Position numbers and translations under genes: made by a program
Origin: Dendrolimus kikuchii
Taxonomy: Eukaryota > Arthropoda > Insecta > Lepidoptera > Lasiocampidae
Direction of reading: 5' to 3'
NCBI GenBank assembly: GCA_019925095.2
Contig: CM034412.1
Location: 3,472,001-3,536,000, forward strand
Length of the DNA: 64,000 bases
Shown here: one piece after another, positions 36,401 to 41,919 of the stretch
Layout of the letters: each line of letters begins with the position of its first letter
Position numbering within the stretch: position 1 is the first letter of the stretch
Notes under the pieces: generated by a model
Databases searched by the model: none
What the model was told of the DNA's origin: nothing
The model's input: only the letters and a program-made list of their open reading frames with translations

Positions 36401-36901
36401 AGGTTCCAGTCTCCCTTAAGAGAGCAGTAGCGCATTTGTAGCACCTTTGGTGTTGCAAATGTCCATAGGCGATGGTAACCGCTTTCCATCAAGTGGGCCG
36501 TCTGCCTGTTTGCTGATCTGCAATAAAAAAAAATAAAAAAAGATTTGTTGTCTGTTTATTCGGTATTCATGTAAAAACTGCTTGAACGATTTCGATGCGC
36601 TTTTCGTTGATCGACACGCAATCCTTAGACTTAAACTCGGCGATACGTTTTTATCCCGGGAATTATTCAAAATGGCCAATTAATTGTCATTGCCCTTTTA
36701 ATTGCAGGTGAGGCTGTATCAACAGATGCAATAAGGAATTGTATGAAATTATTAAGACAATGGGGAGTGATAGACATGTACGCGGAAGGCAAAGAGAGAA
36801 AGATAAAAATCTGCTCGCCCTACGACAACGAGCAAAGTCTGTATGACGTTTGTTCGAACGTTTATAAGTTTAATGTGGACACGCCCTTATTGACAATGTG
36901 A
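6943..36901 (+). CDS. GPAM: Mitochondrial glycerol-3-phosphate acyltransferase 1, 13 exons, 5' end missing
   Basis: This enzyme adds a fatty acyl group from acyl-CoA to sn-1 of glycerol-3-phosphate, the first step of triacylglycerol and phospholipid synthesis, at the outer mitochondrial membrane. Thirteen exons join into 2283 nt, that is 760 codons and a stop, with consistent phases and GT-AG introns. In this partial protein block I is HRSHFD at 164-169, block II is GAFYIRRR near 206-213, block III is IEGGRTRTGK at 247-256, and block IV is LLVPVTLNYDKL near 281-292. Hydrophobic stretches near 410-425 and 515-533 fit the two membrane segments of the family. Order and spacing follow animal GPAM along its whole length to the C-terminus. 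The vertebrate protein is about 830 residues, so roughly 70-100 N-terminal residues are missing; I found no exon for them. Drosophila minotaur is the expected ortholog. Confidence in family and exon chain is high. Confidence 0.95.
7269..7396 (-). mobile_element. RTE-like LINE 3' end
   Basis: It has the (CATA)n start, acttcacgccagttccc, and stops at gtcatgcacg. Short 5'-truncated copy. Confidence 0.75.
7460..7668 (-). mobile_element. Family-A SINE-like unit, truncated
   Basis: It runs from ttattgcaggagttcagcag to ggtagccatccagtcgggca. The opposite-strand copy at 7878 begins 210 bp downstream. Confidence 0.75.
7715..8445. repeat. Dispersed repeat split by a family-A insertion
   Basis: Both flanks of the family-A unit carry cctaggtttgactagtcaaa and related tttgactaa blocks, many inverted. 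The family-A unit at 7878-8172 appears inserted into this older palindrome-rich repeat. Confidence 0.5.
7878..8172 (+). mobile_element. Family-A SINE-like unit, near complete
   Basis: It starts atccgtgcaggaaaggggaa and ends ctgaactcctgcaataaaaa. GCAGGAA near its start pairs with TTCCTGC 20 bases on, a small hairpin found in all complete copies. Confidence 0.75.
8450..8735 (-). mobile_element. tRNA-headed SINE, second family
   Basis: On the minus strand it starts with a tRNA-like head (A box tagcgcaatggctagcgc, B box gggttcgatcctgatc) and ends with the tail agcccagcagtgggacactt. A truncated relative is at 23466-23650. Confidence 0.75.
8758..8966 (-). mobile_element. Helitron-like element
   Basis: Same family as 1426-1634: ggcagaacaacgtctaccgg in reverse, with the terminal CTAG mutated. 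Confidence 0.65.
9301..9445. mobile_element. RTE-like 3' end in a perfect 51 bp fold-back
   Basis: 9301-9351 is the exact reverse complement of 9395-9445, with a 43 bp spacer. Each arm is the last ~50 bp of the RTE-like LINE with its (TGTA)n tail facing outwards; the spacer continues the plus-strand copy. Confidence 0.75.
10150..10310 (-). mobile_element. SINE-like fragment related to family A
   Basis: aaaagcagacgacccacgta, gttgcctacagatgtttgca and cgccaggaagcgaagcc resemble diverged family A. The same sub-family is at 53505-53650 (+) and 57745-57850 (-). Confidence 0.55.
10316..10500. mobile_element. MITE copy, truncated
   Basis: It starts gcgcgttcctttagtatctc and shares gaaaacgtcactaatgacgt with the fuller copies at 12668-12940 and 33580-33842. 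The right end is missing. Confidence 0.6.
10686..10869 (+). mobile_element. Helitron-like element
   Basis: It starts TCTATACTATTAGTATTATA and ends gcgagcgaagctgcgggcaa then AAGCAAG, with a changed CTAG. Short non-autonomous form. Confidence 0.6.
11010..11203 (+). CDS. GPAM: GPAM exon
   Basis: The acceptor is cttctccag and the donor GTAAGG; the exon ends in phase 2. It encodes a charged helical stretch starting VEKEEVFQRAIEEKTQEDL and ending MSTNVLR. This matches the segment of GPAM just before the acyltransferase domain (the vertebrate segment has the similar KRILQEM and AMIRL). Confidence 0.9.
11204..12323 (+). other. GPAM intron
   Basis: It contains a short (TATG)n run near 11829 and a dispersed repeat fragment at about 11870-12065 (ttgagctgaaatttttcacg). 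Nothing else is recognised. Confidence 0.85.
12324..12560 (+). CDS. GPAM: GPAM exon with catalytic block I
   Basis: The exon starts after ttttag and ends before GTGAGC (phase 2 to phase 2). It carries LPLIFVPLHRSHFDYILVTF, the HxxxxD catalytic motif of glycerolipid acyltransferases, followed by PPLVAAGDNMRIPFFG. The first half is strikingly GC-rich (a run of GGC and GCG codons), unlike the surrounding AT-rich intron. Confidence 0.95.
12668..12940. mobile_element. MITE with degenerate terminal inverted repeats
   Basis: The body matches 33580-33842 in reverse (acgaccacggtcacgactgc, tcccgttccacttgctt). The right end is gttgtgagctactaatagaa then cgcgctg; the left end is more diverged. Confidence 0.65.
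13250..13460. repeat. Unclassified dispersed-looking sequence
   Basis: A GC-richer island in AT-rich intron with a small palindrome ggccataaaaatggcc and caaggacaagccccggcc. Likely an old transposon; only one copy is seen here. Confidence 0.3.
13671..13835 (-). mobile_element. RTE-like LINE 3' end
   Basis: A 165 bp 5'-truncated copy flanked by the 13 bp direct repeat ACTAATAATAGTA (13658-13670 and 13836-13848). Confidence 0.8.
14492..14857 (-). mobile_element. Retroposon, 366 bp, with 14 bp target duplication
   Basis: The perfect direct repeat ATCGAAGACAAGCT lies at 14478-14491 and 14858-14871. The insert starts with a poly-T run on the + strand, that is a poly-A tail on the minus strand. 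No coding match is visible; it may be a 5'-truncated LINE tail or a SINE. Confidence 0.7.
14978..15070 (+). CDS. GPAM: GPAM exon with block II
   Basis: A short 93 nt exon after atttcag, ending before GTAATA. It encodes WFLRGCGAFYIRRRVDGSE. The GAFYIRR part is block II, which helps bind glycerol-3-phosphate in this family. Confidence 0.95.
15421..15733 (+). mobile_element. Family-A SINE-like unit, full length
   Basis: It runs from atccgtgcaggaacggagaa to ctgatctcctgcaataaaaa. It splits an older repeat also found, uninterrupted and reversed, near 24970-25060. AACATT flanks it as a probable target duplication. Confidence 0.8.
15849..15943 (+). CDS. GPAM: GPAM exon with block III
   Basis: A 95 nt exon after tttccag, ending before GTGAGT (phase 1). 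It encodes NNNLEFFIEGGRTRTGKPQ, the glycerol-3-phosphate binding block III. The EGGRTRTGK form resembles bacterial PlsB and peroxisomal GNPAT more than the EGTRSRSGK of vertebrate GPAM. Confidence 0.95.
16242..16464. mobile_element. Short solo LTR (or MITE), 223 bp
   Basis: It starts TGTAACGGCTAG and ends CTAGTCGTTACA, with GTAC at 16238-16241 and 16465-16468. TG...CA ends and a 4 bp duplication fit a Ty3-type solo LTR; the 12 bp near-inverted ends would also suit a MITE. Confidence 0.6.
17730..17900. mobile_element. MITE-like repeat
   Basis: cctatttaggcacgagatgg and tttggcgcatgagcg are inverted in order at 55490-55570. It starts near agtagattgttaagcgcg, resembling the ends of the 55329-55605 copy. 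Confidence 0.5.
18164..18478 (+). mobile_element. Family-A SINE-like unit
   Basis: It runs from atccgtgaaggaacggagaa to ctgaactcctgcaataaaaa, with several substitutions against other copies. Confidence 0.75.
18771..20048. repeat. Tandem array: one 213 bp unit and two 534 bp units
   Basis: Units start at catttacgtatagtgtcgat near 18771, 18984 and 19518. The second and third are 534 bp and nearly identical; the first is about 213 bp because it lacks a ~321 bp insert. The insert (tcgtttttagcgggaact to a poly-A run) is the same retroposon as at 25965-26209. So unit 1 keeps the pre-insertion state and the filled unit was duplicated recently. Confidence 0.85.
20295..20339 (+). mobile_element. RTE-like insertion of only 45 bp
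   Basis: ggaactggcgtgaagtt and a (ATGT)n tail are bounded by a perfect 14 bp target duplication TACCTTTAATTTTG (20281-20294 and 20340-20353). An extreme 5' truncation. Confidence 0.8.
20588..20945 (-). pseudogene. Ty3/gypsy-type integrase fragment
   Basis: On the minus strand a zinc-finger remnant (WCRRCEAC) and the start of the integrase core (GPFPETDDGNKYIVVVQDYF, TKWHDVFATPNQEAQTVAKK) can be read, with a frameshift between them. Only the first part of the core domain is left. It lies between two inverted-repeat hairpins and is not functional. Confidence 0.8.
20597..21055. repeat. Cluster of three inverted repeats around the integrase scrap
   Basis: A perfect 18 bp inverted repeat lies at 20606-20623/20631-20648, a near-perfect one at 20946-20970/20971-20992, and a perfect 16 bp one at 21007-21022/21040-21055. 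The outer ends of the first two match in inverted orientation (ATGAATTTATAATTAATG and ATGAATCTATAATTAATG), like terminal inverted repeats of a ~400 bp element. Confidence 0.65.
21296..21490 (-). mobile_element. tRNA-headed SINE
   Basis: Reverse copy of the 1893-2128 family: gaatcgaagccggagcctct marks the B-box region, and ccagacacccagaccat (17 b) the tail. Confidence 0.7.
21880..21990 (+). mobile_element. Helitron-like 5' fragment
   Basis: aaatatataaagaggtaaag, gaactactgaaccgatttt and attctttcaccag resemble the 5' part of the Helitron-like families. It abuts the GPAM exon at 22010. Confidence 0.5.
22010..22245 (+). CDS. GPAM: GPAM exon with block IV
   Basis: The exon starts after tttgacag, 6066 bp downstream of the previous exon, and ends before GTAAAC in phase 0. 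It starts AGILSVIMDAYLDGTIDD and includes LLVPVTLNYDKL (block IV), REQLGMPKQMETFWSALRG and VDFNQPISLK, all clear GPAM landmarks. Confidence 0.95.
22246..23242 (+). other. GPAM intron
   Basis: Apart from the MITE, the intron is AT-rich with runs of A and T; an open frame extending from the exon to 22518 is read-through and not an alternative exon with support. Confidence 0.85.
22704..22866. mobile_element. MITE with 19 bp terminal inverted repeats
   Basis: GCGCAGAAGGTTTGCCGAT at the left matches the right end in inverted orientation. A second copy lies at 27938-28055, just after another GPAM exon. Confidence 0.75.
23243..23441 (+). CDS. GPAM: GPAM exon
   Basis: The exon starts after acattttag and ends before GTAAGT in phase 1. 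It starts ELVTSFQKFNHYKTPIDM, passes a poorly conserved Asn- and Ser-rich linker, and ends DHKMMVEAIGRHLVYG. The position corresponds to the variable linker after the acyltransferase domain. Confidence 0.9.
23466..23650 (-). mobile_element. SINE fragment, second tRNA-headed family
   Basis: acagcccacaaatttctcat and cgtcggttatctgcatgtgt match the tail half of 8450-8735; the tRNA-like head is missing. Confidence 0.65.
23840..24150 (+). mobile_element. Probable LINE 3' tail
   Basis: A stretch with ttgcggctggtcgcaggcat, CT-rich runs and ccaaataaatg directly before about 20 A bases looks like a retroposed 3' end. No flanking duplication was found. Confidence 0.35.
24461..24476 (+). repeat. Poly-C run, 16 bases
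   Basis: An uninterrupted run of 16 C, rare in this AT-rich region; length may be a sequencing artefact. Confidence 0.8.
25089..25345 (+). mobile_element. RTE-like LINE 3' end
   Basis: It encodes VDGCRSRGRPRNAFHDQIDR and continues to a stop, then (TATG)n. One of the better-preserved copies. Confidence 0.8.
25965..26209 (-). mobile_element. SINE-like retroposon, complete
   Basis: An 8 bp duplication AGAATTAG (25957-25964 and 26210-26217) flanks a 245 bp unit with its A-rich tail at the left (+ strand). It is the same family as the insert in the 18984-20048 array and the first bases of the window. No tRNA-like boxes are visible. Confidence 0.7.
26469..26865 (-). mobile_element. Helitron-like element
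   Basis: In reverse it starts TCTATATATATAAAAATC and ends gtttgccgggtcagCTAG. Same family as 4524-4926. Confidence 0.7.
26940..27432 (+). mobile_element. Solo LTR, 493 bp, ATAT target
   Basis: It starts TGTTACGAGTG and ends GGTATGTAACA, with ATAT at 26936-26939 and 27433-27436. No internal retrotransposon sequence is present, so it is a solo LTR left by recombination. The same family occurs at 56091-57299 and as a fragment at 34667. The 4 bp TSD suggests a Ty3/gypsy or errantivirus-like source. Confidence 0.75.
27530..27700 (+). mobile_element. tRNA-headed SINE, 5' truncated
   Basis: It has the tail of the 1893-2128 family (gtagtccgttgtatattacc, ataacacaagcgtaacttg). Confidence 0.65.
27738..27922 (+). 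CDS. GPAM: GPAM exon, first membrane segment
   Basis: The acceptor is aattgtag after a poly-T tract and the donor is GTACGT. The peptide DAAHATALMCTNVVSYVLL is hydrophobic and lies where GPAM has its first membrane segment. It continues with LRNAGRDLGYTGDTAVCLKHA. The exon is GC-rich. A MITE begins about 15 bp after the donor. Confidence 0.9.
27938..28055. mobile_element. MITE copy next to a GPAM splice donor
   Basis: The ends gcgcagaaggtttgccgat and atcggcaaaccttct are inverted copies of each other, and the body matches 22704-22866 with an internal deletion. It starts 15 bp after the exon end at 27922. Confidence 0.75.
28066..28318 (+). mobile_element. Family-A copy with internal fold-back
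   Basis: A degenerate family-A unit. Its 3' part has a perfect 22 bp inverted repeat, 28240-28261 and 28272-28293, made from the tgttgcaaatgtccatagg block, so a piece has been copied in reverse. Confidence 0.65.
28727..28944 (-). mobile_element. Helitron-like element
   Basis: In reverse it starts TCTATAATAAATATTATAAA and ends gcgggcgcagCTAG. It abuts a second Helitron-like element. Confidence 0.7.
28945..29130 (-). mobile_element. Helitron-like element, second family
   Basis: In reverse it ends cggacgaagttgcgggcatc then agCTAG at 28945-28948, directly against the first base of the neighbour. The 5' end is indistinct. Confidence 0.6.
29288..29483 (+). CDS. GPAM: GPAM exon, second membrane segment
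   Basis: The acceptor is taatgtag and the donor GTAAGT (phase 0 to 1). It starts PKAVRITNEMCESANLQLDM and ends LELSYYANAVVAHYAAPAIL, matching the ELNFYSNG-type second membrane region of the family. An alternative AG ten bases downstream (aaagcag) would break the reading phase, so the upstream acceptor was chosen. Confidence 0.9.
29518..29712 (-). mobile_element. Helitron-like element
   Basis: Same family as 1426-1634, starting about 35 bp after the GPAM exon end at 29483. Confidence 0.65.
29905..30040 (-). mobile_element. RTE-like LINE 3' end
   Basis: It has the (CATA)n start and the shared cttcacgccagttcccttgc body, truncated at gctcgtctgtt. Confidence 0.75.
30749..30944. mobile_element. 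Mariner-type MITE with long inverted ends
   Basis: Ends ATAAAACTACGTTTTAACGG and, inverted, ATAAAACGACGTTTTAACGG continue as ~45 bp inverted repeats. TA flanks both sides. A 283 bp relative is at 33090-33372. Confidence 0.7.
31040..31242 (+). CDS. GPAM: GPAM exon
   Basis: The exon starts after tacctag and ends before GTGAGT (phase 1 to 0). It encodes ATALESVISQPDADKDVIRH and then LCEVLSQEFILCAPCTRIEE, matching the C-terminal region of GPAM (similar to LCYLLSNEGTISLPCQTF in vertebrates). An R1-like LINE lies just downstream in the intron. Confidence 0.9.
31290..32480 (-). mobile_element. R1-like LINE 3' fragment
   Basis: In reverse, the frame reads YLCRFGRKPTSGCHHCDTGD and ALHTLQECPAWKEQRRDLVA. 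This C-x2-C...H...C with HTL-ECPAW is the end of R1-clade reverse transcriptase polyproteins. Two in-frame stops lie upstream of it. The unusually high GC content contrasts with its AT-rich surroundings; open frames on both strands here derive from it. Confidence 0.8.
32830..32969 (+). CDS. GPAM: GPAM exon
   Basis: The exon starts after catgtccag and ends before GTAATT (phase 0 to 2). It encodes an acidic stretch with RWSRRFARRLEEEDGDAPED, matching the acidic EEDEDSDF region of vertebrate GPAM. A second AG seven bases downstream would put the exon out of frame. Confidence 0.88.
33090..33372. mobile_element. Mariner-type MITE
   Basis: Ends ATAAAACTACGTTAGCGTCG and, inverted, ATAAAACTACGTTGTAACGG, flanked by TA. 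It shares ttgacacttgacatctttgt and gatcacggccact with 30749-30944. Confidence 0.7.
33437..33478 (+). repeat. (TA)n microsatellite
   Basis: About 20 uninterrupted TA units inside a GPAM intron. Confidence 0.9.
33580..33842. mobile_element. MITE with ~26 bp terminal inverted repeats
   Basis: Left end cagagcgttccattagtagc; the right end, inverted, is cagcgcgttccagtagtagc. Body motif gaaaacgtcactaatgacgt. Other copies at 10316 and 12668. Confidence 0.7.
34198..34330 (+). mobile_element. tRNA-headed SINE, tail only
   Basis: ctatggtctgggtgtctggg and cataacacagg-like text match the 1893-2128 family tail; the head is missing. Confidence 0.6.
34502..34647 (+). CDS. GPAM: GPAM exon
   Basis: The exon starts after ttatgcag and ends before GTCAGT (phase 2 to 1). 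It encodes RRLIMTIRPLLEAYATTCRC, matching the conserved GPLLEAY segment near the C-terminus of GPAM. Confidence 0.9.
34667..34760 (+). mobile_element. LTR start fragment
   Basis: TGTTACGAATTTGTGGGGG and aaaatgccgttgaatta match the start of the 26940-27432 LTR, preceded by atat. The rest is missing. Confidence 0.55.
34914..35050 (-). mobile_element. RTE-like LINE 3' end
   Basis: It has the (CATA)n start, acttcacgccagttcccttg and truncation at catgcacgctcgtc. Confidence 0.75.
35149..35365 (-). mobile_element. Helitron-like element
   Basis: Reverse copy of the 6488-6723 family, ending (reverse) cgcgggcgacgtcgcgggca then cagCTAG. Confidence 0.7.
35790..35913 (-). mobile_element. Helitron-like 5' half
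   Basis: In reverse it starts TCTATACTAATATTATAAAG and ctgaagagtttgtttg, then breaks off; the CTAG end is missing. Confidence 0.6.
36228..36530 (+). mobile_element. Family-A SINE-like unit, full length
   Basis: One of the cleanest copies: ccgtgcaggaacggagaacg to tgctgatctgcaataaaaaa. It ends about 180 bp before the last GPAM exon. Confidence 0.8.
36708..36901 (+). CDS. GPAM: GPAM terminal coding exon
   Basis: The exon starts after aattgcag and runs to the TGA at 36899-36901. It encodes GEAVSTDAIRNCMKLLRQWG and ends FNVDTPLLTM. The C-terminus matches the conserved end of GPAM (NAVKMFKDIGV in vertebrates). Confidence 0.9.
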
Positions 36902-36956
36902 AGCGACCCTTAGATTTTTATGGCGGAAGGACTCTTGTGTATATAGCGACAGTGTA

Positions 36957-37052
36957 AATAAATACTATAGTTAATCTAAGCCTATTATGTTGACGAAAAA
37001 TATGACAGTGTCTAGACAAAGCTTGTGTTTATGAAACATTGCAGACAATAAA
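36957..37052 (+). terminator. Two candidate poly(A) signals for GPAM
   Basis: AATAAA occurs at 36957-36962 and 37047-37052, 56 and 146 bases after the stop codon. Either would give a short 3' UTR. The second sits in acaataaatacaattttgg and is followed by a T-rich stretch. Confidence 0.5.
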
Positions 37053-37604
37053 TACAATTTTGGTATTTTATATTTACTAACATAGAAATTGTGTTTGGTA
37101 AAGATTATATTGAATGTGAAACTAAGACGATGCTACAAAGCCTGAATTAAAATAAAATTTATCTTTACTTTCCTATGAGAATTAGGAATTTTGATAACTG
37201 TATAATTTTATAAAATTTATGTAATCAGTCAAATCTTTAAAATTTGCATATTTTAATTTCCTATTCATCATCATCATCATCATCCGAGCGTTAATTCCCG
37301 GTTGCATTCGGAGCGTTCACTCCGACGCCCAGAGTCCGCTTTCCTAATTTTTCTACTCCACTTCGCGCGGTATTCAGCATCCCCCGTTTTGAGACCATTG
37401 GTACGCATGTAATTTTAATTTCCTATTATCCTGTATAATCTTCGTTAACTTTGTGTCCGCTTGTAAGTAGCACCAGATGGGTTTAATATTGCAATGATCT
37501 ACTGAATACACCGCGTTTATGCTACTTACTTTACTACGTTACTACGCAGCTATTTGCAAAAATTTGGACAGGCCATGAACTTTGAGACGGACTATACAAC
37601 AATT

Positions 37605-37850
37605 GAAGTGCCCAGACCTTGTCAAACTTGAATGCGTCTCGAGTAAAATTAGCTCGGTAAGTGTGCACAGCTCACACAGCGACAGCGTGTAGAGCGAAAG
37701 AGATGGCATGCGAGTCCAGATAGGGGCAGAGCGAGAGGGCAACACTTCTCCCAGCCCCGCACGCACACCCTCTAAACCTGAGAACTGTGTTATGCCGCAA
37801 TGACGTGTACGAACTTCAAGGATGCATTCTAGTTTGTACGTACTATAACT
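37605..37850. mobile_element. MITE-like repeat
   Basis: Ends gtcaaacttgaatgcgtctc and (inverted) acaaactagaatgcatcctt resemble each other. The body gcgaaagagatggcatgcga recurs at 40668-40900 and 47520-47785. Confidence 0.6.
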
Positions 37851-39462
37851 TTAATATTTATTCTACGTATGATTAATTAAGTGAGACCGAAGACTATTTT
37901 AGCAACTTCCAAGATCTCGTCTAGACGTCGTCATGTATTTACTGATAGTAATAAATTTATACTGTAATATAGTTTAAAGATGATAGCTGACTTTCGTATA
38001 AAATCGCGTCGACTTACTAATTCATATTGAGTTACGAGTTTGAACGCTTCTTTATGGTTCTTAAAGAAACATTCAAACTTACTCTAACTGAATATGAATA
38101 AGACCGCACAATTTTTATATTATTTTAGATTAACGTCATTGTCCCTGAGTAATTATAAAAGGGAATACATGCAAAAGTACGTATGTTGTTTTTTTTGTAA
38201 TAATTTTCCTGAGGTGTCTAAGACCAACGGCAACACCAGTAGAATAGAAGATTTGACTGTTTAGTGCAGTCCTTACGTTAAAGGACAATCAATTTAAGAA
38301 ATATAGTTTGTTGATTTGACAATTAATTTTTTTTTTATTATACTTGATACATATGTGGACACAATTTCGTATGAAAATCAGCACTGACGGATGATATTTA
38401 TGATGGCTATTAGTTAGAATAGATATAATAGGTAATATACGTTAACTTATTGTTAGTATCGCAAGGTTTTGGTGACATTATATAAAATATGGTGGTATTT
38501 TTATTTTCTATACGGTTCCATGTACTGGTTTTTATGTTTTTCGCCATTTTGTGTACTATAGTAATTGTGTGCTCGGAATGATTGCTGTCAAATGTCTTTG
38601 ACATAAGTCGTGTAGTATGAATTGTATTCTAAAATATCGGAACCACATAGGGTAGAGACAAGGAGTATAATCGCTTTATTAAAAAAATGTCCAAAGGTTT
38701 TAAATTGGGGCCGCCACTGTAGCTAAAGGGTATACAACTCGGCGCACTTCACTCCGACGTTTAGCGGTTATAGACGGGAGTGAAGTTAGCAGATGTACGC
38801 TTAGTGAATATAATTTATGGAGGGTGGAGTTAAAGAGAATCATCTCGTATAGGAAAATAGTTGAAGAAGTCTCCAGTTGTAAGCTGTAAATAACAGTTCA
38901 AAAACCGTCCACAATGGCGCTGATGTAGACAAAGGGTATGGTATGAATGTAGCTGTTGTAGATGAATCGAAGTGTGCCCAGTTAAAAAAAAAATATCTTT
39001 GGCGACTAGAGTAGTTGGTGACAGTACACTGTTATAAAACGTCAAGTATTTACGTCGTACAAAGTAATTTACTAAATATAACCTCAAAGAATTGTTATGT
39101 GAAAAAGTGAAGTGTGAATTCATGCAATTGTCATGTTTAATTTTCTTATGTTGCGTTTTATTCTATAGATAACTTTTTATTAATTATTAATTAATTAAAT
39201 CGTTCTACACGTTTGGCTCACAGCAGTTTTTTTCCTTATATTTACTAAATTTTAGACAACGTAAAAAGTTGAAGTTTTCAATATTTGCAATTTATTAATT
39301 ACTTCAGTCACGATTTTTTTTTAATTTTTGAACTCTGCACACTTCACTACGTCGACAGCAGCTAAATTCATATCGTATATTTTTCGTACACCGGCACTAT
39401 TGTGTTAGACATTTGACCCTGTATTTTCAGCATGCTGTTGGAAACTTTTAAATTTCATTTTT

Positions 39463-39770
39463 TTATTGCACGAGTTCAGCAGACAGGCGGACGGCCTACG
39501 TGATGGAAAGCGGTTACCATCACCTATGGACATTTGCAACACCAAAGGTGTTACAAATGCGCTGCTGATCTCTTAAGGAAGACTGGAACCTGGCCACTAA
39601 TGCGGGGACACAAATCAAGATTGTTATGGCGACATGCTTTAGACCAGGGGTGGTAGCCATCCAGTCGGGCAAGTGCCCTATCACCTGGCTGCGAGTTGTT
39701 TTGTCGCCTCTTACGACAGGCCGTCCGGTCGCAGGAAATTGTATTCTTTTTCCGTTCCTGCACGGATAGG
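39463..39770 (-). mobile_element. Family-A SINE-like unit, full length
   Basis: It runs from ttattgcacgagttcagcag to gttcctgcacggat. Confidence 0.8.
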
Positions 39771-40667
39771 ATGCACCACACTTTTTCAACTTCCCCTTCT
39801 GTGTGAAAAGATGTCCGTCAGAGGGCGTTAAATTGGGGTACCGCTACTGTAGTTAAGGGGGTTCCACTAGTCGCTTTCTGATCAGCTGTACAGTTTCAGT
39901 TGGACGTCCATGTGAGATGGTCATCTTTAACTCTTACCATTCGTAGTCGGAATCCTGAATATGAGGAAATGCGGGTAGATAAAGACGTTTACTTATAGAA
40001 GTAGATATTCCTCTGATTCATTTAAATAATAGCTCTTGGGTGCTTGGGTATTTACCAGTGACAAAGAAAAACACTCTAGAATGTATGTGATATTATTTAA
40101 GTATATTAAGAACGCGTTAAAATGTTACGTTTTAAGATTTTAGCGAATAAGGTGAAATTTGTTCAATGTAATTTGGACTGGCACCCTCCAAAACGGAGAA
40201 GAGCGCAGAAGAGAGCTAGTTTTCGAGATAGTACGAGTCGAGACGAGCACTCACTCGCTCGTCAATACATTTGAAAATAAAAATTAATACCGTCTGTTTA
40301 CTGTAAGAACTCAACTGCCAATTATATAATGAATATGTCAGTTAACGAGTTCCTGCAGTAAACCGACGATATGTTTATTTCAAAATTGGTTATTATATTT
40401 AAAAGTCATGGATTCTACCATCGCTTCCAAAAAAATATTTCATTGCTTTTAATTTATTCTTGTATCCATTTCGTGTTCGCCTGCTTGTAATAACATTAAT
40501 CATACAACATAATGAATGTTAAAGAAGATTGATTGATGGATGTGGTGTGGGTAGTATACAAAAGTAACATGCTTAGCTTGTAGGTATACGATCTATGTCT
40601 CCTATTAATTCTTCTAAAAATTTACATGTCAATATGAAGTTCAATTTAATGCACAGTGCGCTCAAAA

Positions 40668-40900
40668 CTTTAATGCGTTTAGAGTGAAGTTAGTTGAGTT
40701 TTCGCAGGTCCAGTAAAATTAACGTTTATTGCACATTACGGTGTTGTGCGAAAAAGATGGCACGCGAGTCCGGAGAGCGGCCGAGTGAGAGCGCAACAGT
40801 CCGCTCGCAGCTTTATCTATGACACTTATAACTGTGTACTGCGCAATGACATGCGCGAACTTCAAAGACGCATTTAAGTTTTGCACCTACTATATCTACC
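40668..40900. mobile_element. MITE-like repeat
   Basis: Left end gctcaaaactttaatgcgtt; right end, inverted, gtgcaaaacttaaatgcgtc. Same family as 37605-37850. Confidence 0.6.
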
Positions 40901-41344
40901 GGCGCTGGCGCCTTTCTTAATAATGTCTAATATAGTATTAAGTAAACATAGTCTAGGAAAGTCTAAAGTACCATCCACATTATCTTTACGGCGTATCATA
41001 TTACTGTCGAGTACCTTTTGTGTGTACCAAACATTGACTTACTAACCAATGGACTTGGGGTCTAGTACAAATTTCACGAAAAAAGTCTATAGAGTTAGCT
41101 TTTTGGTATTAACAAACAAAAACACTTTAATTTATGTCTTATGTTTATAGCAATACAGCATAATTTTGCTTGTAATAATTATTACCATATGCAGCTTCGA
41201 CTGGTGGTCGTACTATTTTCACCTTACGTAGCTTCTTGTGAAGATCACAGTAGTAATGGAGTAGAATTAGTTATTTTTTTTGTTTACGACATTAACAATA
41301 TCAAATAGGTATATATTATACTGTATATTTATCTTACTTTTTAT

Positions 41345-41490
41345 AGACGTCTGTGGTCTAGGGGTTCGAGTATCGGACCGCTGATCACGAAGTCGCGGGT
41401 TCGATTCCCACAGGGCACAAATATCTGTGTGATGAAAATAGTTGTTTGTGTTTGTCTGGGTATTTTCTATGTATTATAAGTGTATATTTA
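41345..41490 (+). mobile_element. tRNA-derived SINE
   Basis: A-box-like ctgtggtctaggggttcgag and B-box-like gggttcgattcccac lie at tRNA-like spacing, followed by a tail gtctgggtattttctatgta. It lies inside the P-like element, so it is a nested insertion. No acceptor stem forms, so it is not a tRNA gene. Confidence 0.65.
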
Positions 41491-41919
41491 CAATCAAAAA
41501 GTATACATAGAGAGTGAGTGAGCGAGTAAAACAGTGTGTTCGTGCGAGTGCGTGCGTGTGTGCGTGTACGTACGTGCTTTACCTACGTTACCACGTATCT
41601 TCAGAATTATTGAACCGATTTTAATGAAATTTGAAACGTAGATAGTGTAGGCTAAGTTTTTCTCTAGGTCTCCTAGATGAGTAGAATCAAGTAGGTTACA
41701 AAGCACTACCTGAGAGTGTTGGATTTGCATTAAAAGAGTTCCATGTAAGCATTTAAACTATGGTAATCAAGTAATAATTAATGTCCTTTGTAGTGAGTAT
41801 AAACGAGTGGTTGGGTTTATAGTGGAAATAGTTTCTGTTTTTTATTTTTTTTATAGCAAAGACATTAATAGGTTAGGTAAAAAAAGAAAATGCTTGAATC
41901 AATTTTATATTAAAACTTG

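Larger units (their letters stand above)
34648..36707 (+). other. Last GPAM intron
   Basis: Holds an LTR scrap, an RTE tail, Helitron-like pieces, a probable LINE 3' tail (35935-36115), a family-A unit and a repeat fragment at 36540-36690 shared with 53870-54010. Confidence 0.85.
37053..41031. other. Intergenic region downstream of GPAM
   Basis: Holds a (CAT)n-tailed repeat at 37262-37410, two MITE copies and a family-A unit. 37860-39460 and 39780-40620 are AT-rich; short scraps such as ttaaattggggccgccactg (38690) and its relative at 39829 suggest old repeats. No gene found. Confidence 0.65.

Noticed and set aside
37542..37766. 74-residue minus-strand frame
   Set aside because: It lies mostly within a MITE-like repeat with copies at 40668 and 47520.
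41345..41420. tRNA gene
   Set aside because: A and B boxes are present but no acceptor stem can form and a SINE tail follows.
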